Origin: Bacteroidota bacterium
GTDB lineage: Bacteria > Bacteroidota > Bacteroidia > Palsa-948
Assembly: GCA_016195025.1 (NCBI GenBank)
Contig: JACQAL010000076.1
Location: 1 to 64,000, forward strand
Direction of reading: 5' to 3'
Length of the DNA: 64,000 nt
Shown: in pieces, positions 15,501-22,819 of the stretch
Numbering within the stretch: position 1 is the first letter of the stretch
How the letters are laid out: every line of letters starts with the position of its first letter
Notes under the pieces: generated by a model
The model's database searches: none
What the model was told of the DNA's origin: nothing
The model's input: only the letters and a program-made list of their open reading frames with translations
Made by a program: the position numbers and the translations under genes

Positions 15501-16412
15501 TTATTTCGCTCGGAAAGGAATATTAGATTTTTTAAAAAAACTTTCTACTTCTGTAATTTCCTTTTCATCAAACCCTCTATAGGACAAAGAATATTTTGTG
15601 TGTGTGCTTAACTCTTGAATGCTGTTAATATCATGTACCAGGCAACGGGCTTTCACTTCATCACTGAAGGAGGAATCGAGTATTTTCGTGAGAAGAATTT
15701 TGTCCGCGCGCTTGACGGAGGGCTTTGAAGTTTTGCTCTTTAATTTATTAAACTTTTCTTCAAGTACTGAATATTGATACTTCAAATGAGAATTTTTGTC
15801 TCTCAGTTCAGTGTTTTGTTTGTCATATTCTTCGTACTTTTTAATGCCGTGTAACACTCTTTGAACAGCATAAAGCATCCTGCGTTCAGTTTTAGCAATT
15901 ATCTGTCTCACCCGTTCAGGTGTGAGAGAATATTTATTTGCTATTTGTTCCCTTGATATGTCTTCAAAATAATACATTCTTAACATGAGATAATTTCTGG
16001 GCTGCATTTCTTTTTCCTTATATAAAACCCGTGCAAGATGGTCGGCTAAACGGGCTATTTTCATGCGGTCTGCCTGCGAATGAGTAAGCAGCAAGTGATT
16101 TTCTTTTTCAAGTTCCGATTTTAAAAACAAGACCTTGCTGCCTGCTGCTGAAACAAGTTGATAACTCGAAATTATTTTATGTCGTGCAAAATGCAGCATC
16201 GTTTCCTCTGTAACATTATATGCTTTGCTCGCTTCGGCAACATCATATGCGCCATTGTTTCTGAACCGGGCAAGCAGTTCTTTCAGGGCTTCGTCCGTCA
16301 CCTGCACATTTTTAGAATCAAGAGCGGTGATTTTATTTACAAGCCCTCTTTTGATTTGCCTGTTGTCTTTTATTTTAAACAACTGTTCTAATTCTTCAAA
16401 AGTAGTTTGCAT
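15501..16412 (-). CDS. Composite regulator: HTH_17-like + sigma-70 region 4-like + alpha-CTD-like
   Basis: From the ATG at 16412 the protein has 303 residues. Residues 56-105 (YDVAEASKAYNVTEETMLHF, KVLFLKSELEKE) resemble an excisionase/MerR-like helix-turn-helix. Residues 140-185 (YLMLRMYYFEDISREQIANK, YSLTPERVRQIIAKTERRML) match sigma-70 region 4, which reads the -35 element and binds the RNA polymerase flap. A coiled coil follows (195-228). Residues 240-298 (ILDSSFSDEVKARCLVHDIN, SIQELSTHTKYSLSYRGF) resemble the C-terminal domain of the RNA polymerase alpha subunit. Regions 2 and 3 of a sigma factor are absent, so it is not a normal sigma factor. The frame stays open to 16505 only because it runs into the relic at 16466-16531. 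A TACTTTAG promoter-like element lies 25-35 bases upstream. Confidence 0.72.
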   Translation of the reverse strand: MQTTFEELEQLFKIKDNRQIKRGLVNKITALDSKNVQVTDEALKELLARFRNNGAYDVAEASKAYNVTEETMLHFARHKIISSYQLVSAAGSKVLFLKSELEKENHLLLTHSQADRMKIARLADHLARVLYKEKEMQPRNYLMLRMYYFEDISREQIANKYSLTPERVRQIIAKTERRMLYAVQRVLHGIKKYEEYDKQNTELRDKNSHLKYQYSVLEEKFNKLKSKTSKPSVKRADKILLTKILDSSFSDEVKARCLVHDINSIQELSTHTKYSLSYRGFDEKEITEVESFFKKSNIPFRAK

Positions 16413-16465
16413 GGTGTATGTTTTTTTTAATGATGCAAGTGCTAAAGTATGAAAGATTTTTCTAA

Positions 16466-16531
16466 TGGAACGACAGCAAAAACTCCACCCGCGCAAGTTC
16501 GCCAAGTGATTTGATTACGATTTCGATTTAG
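16466..16531 (+). pseudogene. Relic copy of the 266-aa gene's last 22 codons
   Basis: This stretch matches 15280-15345 at 60 of 66 bases and reads WNDSKNSTRASSPSDLITIS to a stop. It has no upstream coding part. Together the two copies flank the minus-strand composite regulator as direct repeats about 1.19 kb apart. Either a second tandem paralogue was lost except for its tail, or the regulator segment entered with a duplication of the gene end. Confidence 0.85.
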
Positions 16532-16567
16532 CAGAAGGGGGAATGTGTGTGCAGCGGTAATGGAGGG

Positions 16568-17122
16568 CTACTTCTCCGGCAGTTTATATTCAATTCCAAA
16601 ATGCTTTGCATAATCTTCCAAAGGTTCAAGGCCAACTTCTGCTCTGCGCTTGTTCACATTCTTTTCGTCCAGGATGGTATAAAAGCTGTTGCCCTGCACT
16701 TGCGAGCCATAAATCTGCGGGCGGTTGTTGCGCATTTCAACGCGGTCAATCAGCAATGCAAGAGAGGAGGCGCGCGCTTTTTTATTCTTCACAGCTTCTT
16801 TCATCACGGGCAAATATTTTTCCTGTGTTTTCAAATCGGCATGTTGTATCACTAAGAACAAAGCGGTGTTTCCGTTTGCGCCAACTTCATCAGCGCCAAG
16901 CCATCCGTATTTATCTAAAATCACTTTTACTTTCACAAGGTTGACGGAATCCTGTTTCCTGATTATTCTCCCTATCGAATCATTATCAAACCGCATTGCA
17001 ATCTCGCGGTATTTCTGGTCATCATTAAAAATGCTGTCTAATTGCCGGGCGAGGGGTTTGTTCTTTTGCGCGAAGGCGCTAAGTGCGAATGAGCAAATAA
17101 AAAAGAAAACAATTCTTTTCAT
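16568..17122 (-). CDS. DUF6624-type secreted protein
   Basis: The 184-residue protein has a signal peptide (MKRIVFFFICSFALSAFAQ). It also has blocks I associate with DUF6624: YGWLGADEVGANGNTALFLV, VIQHADLKTQEKYLPVMKEA and SSLALLIDRVEMRNNRPQIY with YGSQV. The family is common in Bacteroidota; the role is unknown. It is probably periplasmic. It lies after a gap with the relic described above and before the POT transporter, on the same strand. Confidence 0.75.
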   Translation of the reverse strand: MKRIVFFFICSFALSAFAQKNKPLARQLDSIFNDDQKYREIAMRFDNDSIGRIIRKQDSVNLVKVKVILDKYGWLGADEVGANGNTALFLVIQHADLKTQEKYLPVMKEAVKNKKARASSLALLIDRVEMRNNRPQIYGSQVQGNSFYTILDEKNVNKRRAEVGLEPLEDYAKHFGIEYKLPEK

Positions 17123-17156
17123 TTTATTTTTTATTGAACTGTAATTGAAATTATGA

Positions 17157-17202
17157 ATTATAGATTAGGAATGCATTTCATCCATAATTTATAATCTATA
17201 AT
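17157..17202. repeat. AT-rich inverted repeat between DUF6624 and POT genes
   Basis: ATTATAGATTA (17157-17167) pairs with TAATCTATAAT (17192-17202). It could form a weak hairpin in the minus-strand transcript after the transporter gene. It also resembles the simple ATTA/ATCA repeats found elsewhere in the window. Confidence 0.4.
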
Positions 17203-17204
17203 CC

Positions 17205-18749
17205 CTACCGTATGCCATGCATCCTCTTTTCCAACCAGCGGAAAAGTAAAAACAGAAACACCGCTGCCGCACCGCTGAGCGCAATGAAGAGCGTGAAAAA
17301 AGTAAACAGGTTGTGAATTTCCATTCCAAGGAAAGTGGGAATTTTTGCTTCTGCAACTTTTGCTTCGCCTGCGCCCGGTGGAATGAGCGCGCTTAATGTG
17401 CCTGCAAATTTATTGGCAGCCGCGTTGGCAAGAAACCAGGTTCCCATCAGCAAAGAAGAAAAACGCAAAGGCGCAAGTTTGGAAACCATGCTCAATCCGA
17501 TAGGTGATAAACTGAGTTCGCCCATGGTGTGAAGAATGTAAAGCGTGATGAGCCACCACATGGAAATTTTTGTGGAAGCATCCACTCCGTGCACGCCAAA
17601 AGCAATCACCACATAGCCCAGCGCGAGCAGCAATAATCCGAAAGCCATTTTGAGAGGAGAAGAGGGTTCAAGGTTTTTTCTGTTTAAAAAATTCCACAGC
17701 ATGGTGAACAGCGGAGCCATCACGATAATGCCCAGCGGGTTCACCGATTGAAACCACGATGCGGGCATTTCCCACGAACCCAGATGCCGCTCGGTTTGCG
17801 AATCGGCAAAGAGCGTGAGTGATGCGCCTGCCTGCTCAAAGCACGCCCAGAAAAAGATTACGAAGAAGGCGAGAATAAAAATTACAGAGATGCGCTGCTT
17901 CTCTTCTTTCGTTAATGACTTATCCGATATAATCATTCCGGGAATTCCGAACATGCAGGAGAAAATAATGGAGCCAATCATGTCAATATGCACCACAAAA
18001 TAAAAGAGGAGGAATAACAATACTGCAACCAAGCCCATGAACACCATGTAGCCGGGCACTTGCATGGGCGCGGTGCGTTTGCTTTCCACTTTTGGCGGCA
18101 TGCCCACGGGTTTTCCTTCGGGTGTAACAATGAATTTGTTTTTCAGAAGTTCAAAGGTGATGGTGCTGACAATCATTCCCGTTCCCGCAGCCATAAATCC
18201 CCATCTGAAATCATGAATGTTTCCGGTATCGCCCAATCCTCCGCACACCAGCGGAGAGAAGAACGCACCCAGATTTATTCCCATATAGAAAATAGTGAAC
18301 GCGCTGTCAATGCGGTGGTCGCCTTTCGGGTAAATCTGCCCGACCATGGTGGAAATATTCGGCTTGAAAAATCCGTTGCCTATAATAAGGAAGGTTAATC
18401 CCGTCCACATTAAAGTGATGGCAGAAGGGTTTTGCGCGCCATCGGTAATAAAACTTCCGCTGGTGAACATCAGGAACTGCCCGATTGCCATCAGGATTCC
18501 GCCCACGAGAATGCTTCTGCGGTTTCCCCAGTAGCGGTCGGAAATATATCCGCCCAAAAGAGGAGTGAGATATACTAATCCGGTATAACTGCCGTAAATG
18601 TTTGACGCATCGGCTTTGGTCATGAACAGCGCTTTGGTCATGAACAGAATAAATATGGCGCGCATTCCATAGTAAGAAAAACGCTCCCACATTTCGGTGG
18701 CAAAGAGAAGGTAGAGTCCTTTCGGATGGCTTTGTTTTAGTTCAGGCAT
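17205..18749 (-). CDS. POT family peptide MFS transporter
   Basis: The 514-residue inner-membrane protein has the proton-coupled oligopeptide transporter signature: HPKGLYLLFATEMWERFSYYGMRAI with the ExxER-like motif, then GGYISDRYWGNRRSI, GNGFFKPNISTMVGQIYP and IFYMGINLGAFFSP. It has about 12-14 hydrophobic helices. It imports di- and tripeptides with protons, which fits with the peptidases nearby. The segment MTKALFMTKA in helix 1-2 comes from an 18-bp tandem duplication (18613-18648) that adds six residues. An AATGATT repeat occupies its upstream region. Confidence 0.92.
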   Translation of the reverse strand: MPELKQSHPKGLYLLFATEMWERFSYYGMRAIFILFMTKALFMTKADASNIYGSYTGLVYLTPLLGGYISDRYWGNRRSILVGGILMAIGQFLMFTSGSFITDGAQNPSAITLMWTGLTFLIIGNGFFKPNISTMVGQIYPKGDHRIDSAFTIFYMGINLGAFFSPLVCGGLGDTGNIHDFRWGFMAAGTGMIVSTITFELLKNKFIVTPEGKPVGMPPKVESKRTAPMQVPGYMVFMGLVAVLLFLLFYFVVHIDMIGSIIFSCMFGIPGMIISDKSLTKEEKQRISVIFILAFFVIFFWACFEQAGASLTLFADSQTERHLGSWEMPASWFQSVNPLGIIVMAPLFTMLWNFLNRKNLEPSSPLKMAFGLLLLALGYVVIAFGVHGVDASTKISMWWLITLYILHTMGELSLSPIGLSMVSKLAPLRFSSLLMGTWFLANAAANKFAGTLSALIPPGAGEAKVAEAKIPTFLGMEIHNLFTFFTLFIALSGAAAVFLFLLFRWLEKRMHGIR

Positions 18750-18750
18750 A

Positions 18751-18798
18751 ATAATTAATGATTAATGACTAATGATTAATGACTAATGATTAATGATT
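18751..18798. repeat. Microsatellite of ATTAATGACTA units
   Basis: The gap upstream of the POT gene is built of repeated ATTAATGATTAATGACTA units. The same family (ATTAGTCATT, AATCATTA) appears at 14505-14540 and, translated, in the porD signal peptide. No other feature is seen here. Confidence 0.8.
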
Positions 18799-18896
18799 TT
18801 AAATCTTAAATCGCAATTCATTAATCCGTAATCTTGATTTGGCGAAGATAGGAAAATGTTTTTTGACGAAAAGTTTATTTCAATTTGGATTGAATG

Positions 18897-18904
18897 TATA
18901 TTTG
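18897..18904 (+). promoter_or_regulatory. -7 promoter element for the cupin gene
   Basis: TATATTTG matches TAnnTTTG exactly and ends only 5 bases before the ATG at 18910. Transcription would start at or within a few bases of the ATG, so the mRNA is probably leaderless or nearly so. An in-frame ATG at 18856 lies upstream of this element and is not the likely start. Confidence 0.65.
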
Positions 18905-18909
18905 CCATT

Positions 18910-19254
18910 ATGAATATTCCATTTCAACTCACCAACTGGAAAAAAATTCCTGCTACGGAACACAAAGGTGAAAGCGGAATTGCTTACTGGAAAACATTGC
19001 AACTCGGAGGACTGAGAATAAGAATGGTGGAGTATTCCAAAAACTACAAAGCCGACCACTGGTGCGAGAAAGGACATATCATTTACTGCATTGAAGGGGA
19101 AATGGACACAGAACTTTCTGACGGAAGAATAATTAAACTATCGAAAGGAATGTCGTATGAAGTTTCGGATGAGTTGAGTTCGCATCGCACAAGTTCAACA
19201 AATGGCGTGAAACTTTTTATTGTTGACGGAGATTTTCTAAAACGGAAGAAATAA
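18910..19254 (+). CDS. DHCW-motif cupin-fold protein
   Basis: The 114-residue protein (from MNIPFQLTNW) is a single small cupin barrel. It has YKADHWCEKGHIIYCIEGEM, where the DHWCEKGH block matches the DHCW-motif cupin family, followed by the second cupin motif region MSYEVSDELSSHRTSS. Family members are small, of unknown function, with possible metal-binding His and Glu residues in the barrel. It stands alone between the divergent POT gene and the racemase. Confidence 0.82.
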   Translation: MNIPFQLTNWKKIPATEHKGESGIAYWKTLQLGGLRIRMVEYSKNYKADHWCEKGHIIYCIEGEMDTELSDGRIIKLSKGMSYEVSDELSSHRTSSTNGVKLFIVDGDFLKRKK

Positions 19255-19376
19255 TTTCTATACGAATGATATAATGCCAATCTACAAATGAATACTAATG
19301 AAACAAATAATACGAATGGCTGTTAAAATTAGTAGCATTAGTATCAATTTGTATAGTAGCATTTGAAGGATTTAGT

Positions 19377-20066
19377 ATGAAAACACTCGGATTGATTGGC
19401 GGCACCAGTTGGATTTCCACCGTGGATTATTATACCTATATAAATAAGTTCGTGAATGAACGATTGGGCGGAGTGAATTCCGCAAAACTCTTTCTCTGCT
19501 CCGTGAACATGGATGATTTTCTGAAACACGCGCAGGCAAACGATTGGGACGGGCTGTTAAAAATGGCGGCAGGCATTGCAAAAGAACTGGAGCGCAGCGG
19601 AGCCCAGGCGCTGGTGCTTTGCGCCAACACTCCGCATATAATAGCGAATCAACTTCAGTCAGAAATAAAAATTCCCATCATTCATATAGCAGAAGAAACC
19701 GCAAAGGAAATCATAAGGCAGAAAATAAACAGAGTGATTCTGCTTGGAACAAAGTTTACAATGGAAAAAGATTTCTTCAAAGACATTCTTCACAAGCACG
19801 GCATTGAAACAATAATTCCATCAGCAGACGAACGGGAATTTATTCATGCCTCCATCTTCGCTGAATTGGGAAAAGGAATTATCAAAACGGAAACAAAGAA
19901 AAAATACCTGGAAATAATTTCTTCGCTTCAACAACAAGGTGCGCAGGGAGTGATTCTCGGCTGCACGGAAATTCCTTTGCTCATTAAGCCCGAAGATTGT
20001 TCCATCAAAACTTTTGATACCACCCTCATTCACGCAAGAGCCGCAGCCGAGTTTGCGCTGAGTTAA
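19377..20066 (+). CDS. Aspartate/glutamate racemase family protein
   Basis: The 229-residue enzyme has the cofactor-independent racemase fold: GLIGGTSWISTVDYY at the N terminus, ALVLCANTPHIIANQ with the first catalytic cysteine, and GVILGCTEIPLLI with the second. Such enzymes interconvert L- and D-aspartate or related acids by a two-cysteine mechanism. The sequence fits the aspartate racemase (RacD/YgeA-like) branch better than MurI, but substrate is not certain. It converges with the cytochrome gene and overlaps it by 4 bp. Confidence 0.88.
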   Translation: MKTLGLIGGTSWISTVDYYTYINKFVNERLGGVNSAKLFLCSVNMDDFLKHAQANDWDGLLKMAAGIAKELERSGAQALVLCANTPHIIANQLQSEIKIPIIHIAEETAKEIIRQKINRVILLGTKFTMEKDFFKDILHKHGIETIIPSADEREFIHASIFAELGKGIIKTETKKKYLEIISSLQQQGAQGVILGCTEIPLLIKPEDCSIKTFDTTLIHARAAAEFALS

Positions 20067-20368
20067 TTATCGGGCGCTCCTGCTTCCAGCCAGCAGTAAA
20101 TCTTTTTTCGCTCTTTAAGTGTGAGCCGTTTTTGCCCGCCTGGCGGCATGCTTCGTTCGGTAATGGTAACCGCTCTTAATCTTCCGTCATCGGCAAGCTG
20201 TTTTGCTTTGGCATACGAATCCCATGAATGGCACTTGTTGCAATGCGCGTCAAACAGCGGCTGAATATCGTTTGCGTAACTCACATCCTCATCGCACTTC
20301 CATTTTGTTTTCCGGCAGGAAATTTCAATGAGCAGTAAAATAACCAGGAGGAAGAAAACTTTTTTCAT
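20063..20368 (-). CDS. Small c-type cytochrome lipoprotein
   Basis: The 101-residue protein has a lipoprotein signal (LLLIEISC, lipidation at Cys18) and one haem-binding site CNKCH (Cys43, Cys46, His47). A MPPGG segment downstream could supply the axial methionine. It resembles the planctomycete-type or generic cytochrome c domains used in periplasmic electron transfer. Upstream, the DPP-IV-like gene ends where this one starts on the same strand, so both are likely on one transcript, although no functional link is obvious. Confidence 0.85.
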   Translation of the reverse strand: MKKVFFLLVILLLIEISCRKTKWKCDEDVSYANDIQPLFDAHCNKCHSWDSYAKAKQLADDGRLRAVTITERSMPPGGQKRLTLKERKKIYCWLEAGAPDN

Positions 20369-22579
20369 CTATAAATTTTCTAAAATAAAATTCGTGAGCA
20401 TGTTGTATAAATGCAGGCGCGTGTTTCCTCCGTAAATGCTGTGGTTTTTATCGGGATAAGCAAAGAAAGTGAATTGTTTATTTGCTTTCACCAGCGCGCT
20501 CACCATCTCCATTGAATTTTGAAAATGCACGTTGTCATCTGCCGTTCCGTGCACGAGCAAAAATTTTCCTTTCAGTTTATCCACGTGGTTGATGGGAGAA
20601 TTATCATCGTAGCCATTTGCATTCTCTTTCGGCAGAGCCATGTAGCGCTCGGTGTAAATGTTATCGTAATAACGCCAGTTGGTAACAGGCGCAACAGCCA
20701 TTGCCATTTTAAATGTTTCTGCGCCTTTGAAAATGCAGAGCGAACTCATGTAGCCGCCATAACTCCATCCCCATATTCCGATTCTGTTCTTATCCACATA
20801 CGGAAGCGTGCCGAGATAGTTTGCTGCTTCCATCTGGTCTTCGGTTTCTGATTTTCCCAATTGCTTGTAGGTGCAGTCGCGGAATTTTTTGCCGCGCCCT
20901 CCTGTTCCGCGGTTATCCACGGAAACAATCATGTATCCTTTTTCGTAGAGCATCTGATACCATATATAATCTCTGTCCCACGTATTGTTCACCGTGTTCG
21001 CACCGGGACCTCCATAGACGAACATTAGCACAGGAAACCCTTGTCCCCCGCTTTTGTTTTTGTCTTCTCCCTTTAGGGAAGGGGCTTTGGGCTCCATCCT
21101 CCATCCGTTCAATTCAGTTCCGCCCGAAGTTTTGAAAGTGAAAAATTCTTTTTTGGTGAGAGAATATTCGCTGAGCGTTTTATTCAGCGCGGCATTGTCT
21201 TCGAGCGTACGAAGCATTTCTCCGCCTGCATTGCAAACAGAAATTACCGGGGGAGTGTTGGCATCGGAATGCGTGAAGATGTAATAGGAATACGTGGAAC
21301 TGAACTCGGCATCATCGGTTCCTGCTTTGGAGAATAATTGTTTTTCGGAAGAGCCGTCAGTTTTGTTGCTGAATAAAGTTCTGTCGTTAGCAGAAACTTT
21401 TGTAGAGGTGTAAAAAACAGTTTGTGTTTTTTCGTCATAGCCAAAGAATTTTTCCACATCAAAATTTCCTTTGGTGATTTGGTTAAGCAGTTTCCCGCTG
21501 AGGTCGTAGAGATAAAGTTCATTGAATCCATCGCGCTCGCTGCTCCAGATGAATTTATTTCCATCGGGAAGAAAAGTTAAGTTATCGGAAATCTCAAGGT
21601 AGGTATCGCTGGTTTCCGTGAGAATTATTTTCGGCTTTCCGCCCGATGACTCCGCAAGCAGCAGTTCCAGTTTGTTTTGCAGGCGGTTCATGCGCTGAAT
21701 GGAGAGGAGGGGATTAGGAACAAATCCCGGAGCCATGCTGTGCGTCCATTTTATTCTTGGAATATATTCGTAATCGTTTCCCAAATCAACTTTCATTTTA
21801 TTTCCGTTTCGCATATCATAAATGTAAATATCAACTTTGGAATTATCTTCTCCTGCTTTCGGATATTTGAATTTATATTCGGTGGGGTAGAGGGTGCCGT
21901 ATTTGTTCATGGAAAACTCTTTAACGTTTGATTCATCAAAACGGTAATAGGCAATTCTGCTTCCATCGGGCGACCAGAACCACGCTTTGTCAAACGAAAA
22001 TTCTTCTTCATACACCCAATCGGTTGCGCCATTGATGATGTTATTTATTTTTCCATCGCTGGTGATTTGCGTTTCTTTTCCGGAAAGAATATCATATACG
22101 AAAAGATTATTCTCGCGCACAAAGCCGATTTTGCTTCCATCGGGAGAAAACTCAGCATACATCTGTTTTCCGTTTTCAGAAATAAATTTTGTGGCTTTGC
22201 TTTTCCTGTCATAGATATAATAGTTTTCTCTCTTTGAATGGCGGTAAATCTGTTCCGATTCGGATGAAATGAGAATTTTATTTTCATCTTCGCTGAAGCG
22301 GTAATCGTCCATTTCAATTTTTGGAACCAAGCCATCGCTTTTCAAAATAGTATCGCTTACTTTTCCGGTTTTGTAATCGTGCTTCACGATGAATTGTTGT
22401 TTTCCGTTATCATCGAGGGTGGTGTAATGCTCTCCGTCTTTCATGGAGCGGATGCCGTAAATTCTTTTTACGGCAAAGGTGTTTTTCTGAAAGATGTCTT
22501 CGAGGGTGATTTGTTTCTTTTGAGCAAATGAAATAAATGAACAATGAATAATGAATAATGAAAGAAGAATCTTTTTCAT
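20369..22579 (-). CDS. S9 family peptidase, dipeptidyl peptidase IV-like
   Basis: The 736-residue exported serine peptidase has a signal peptide (MKKILLSLFIIHCSFISFAQ), an N-terminal eight-bladed beta-propeller (DPP-IV N-terminal domain) and a C-terminal alpha/beta hydrolase domain. The latter shows LMFVYGGPGANTVNNTWDRD, VDNRGTGGRGKKFRD, the nucleophile motif GWSYGGYMS, and a late HGTADDNVHFQNS and DKNHSIYGG for Asp and His. It should release dipeptides from peptides in the periplasm. The stretch APSLKGEDKNKSGGQGF between the domains' conserved EPK and PVLMFVYGG is an in-frame repeat insertion (21044-21090). The signal peptide core is encoded by AATGAATAATGAAC repeats. Confidence 0.93.
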   Translation of the reverse strand: MKKILLSLFIIHCSFISFAQKKQITLEDIFQKNTFAVKRIYGIRSMKDGEHYTTLDDNGKQQFIVKHDYKTGKVSDTILKSDGLVPKIEMDDYRFSEDENKILISSESEQIYRHSKRENYYIYDRKSKATKFISENGKQMYAEFSPDGSKIGFVRENNLFVYDILSGKETQITSDGKINNIINGATDWVYEEEFSFDKAWFWSPDGSRIAYYRFDESNVKEFSMNKYGTLYPTEYKFKYPKAGEDNSKVDIYIYDMRNGNKMKVDLGNDYEYIPRIKWTHSMAPGFVPNPLLSIQRMNRLQNKLELLLAESSGGKPKIILTETSDTYLEISDNLTFLPDGNKFIWSSERDGFNELYLYDLSGKLLNQITKGNFDVEKFFGYDEKTQTVFYTSTKVSANDRTLFSNKTDGSSEKQLFSKAGTDDAEFSSTYSYYIFTHSDANTPPVISVCNAGGEMLRTLEDNAALNKTLSEYSLTKKEFFTFKTSGGTELNGWRMEPKAPSLKGEDKNKSGGQGFPVLMFVYGGPGANTVNNTWDRDYIWYQMLYEKGYMIVSVDNRGTGGRGKKFRDCTYKQLGKSETEDQMEAANYLGTLPYVDKNRIGIWGWSYGGYMSSLCIFKGAETFKMAMAVAPVTNWRYYDNIYTERYMALPKENANGYDDNSPINHVDKLKGKFLLVHGTADDNVHFQNSMEMVSALVKANKQFTFFAYPDKNHSIYGGNTRLHLYNMLTNFILENL
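21044..21090 (-). repeat. Palindromic repeat insertion inside the S9 peptidase gene
   Basis: The segment contains GTCCCCCGC, then TCTCCCTTTAGGGAAGGGGC. It resembles the class CTTCCCT(N)AGGGAAG repeats and is translated as APSLKGEDKNKSGGQG, absent from typical DPP-IV sequences at this place. Confidence 0.6.
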
Positions 22580-22805
22580 AAAATAATTTTTAAGGCGGTG
22601 AATTTACATTTTTATACGCAAATCAAAATCTGTTATTCGAATATTTGCAGCTAATTCGCTTCCGTACCTCTTACTAACACCGGTGTATTAAAAAATAAGT
22701 ATGCACCTATTGACTTATATCCATAAATAATTTACCTTCGGCATTCCTTTCAACACCAGAAAGTCATGCGCCCCGAAATCCAGAATGCATACAGATTCTC
22801 CTCTT

Positions 22806-22813
22806 TACATTTG
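22806..22813 (+). promoter_or_regulatory. -7 promoter element before the CotH-type gene
   Basis: TACATTTG matches TAnnTTTG and ends 6 bases before the ATG at 22820. A second similar site, TACCTTCG, lies at about 22733. The longer frame from 22766 has a poor signal peptide; the start at 22820 gives a good one. Confidence 0.6.
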
Positions 22814-22819
22814 CGCGCC

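Noticed and set aside
15501-16505. A longer regulator starting at 16505
   Set aside because: The extra 31 residues are read backwards through the relic copy and the promoter region; the ATG at 16412 follows a promoter-like element.
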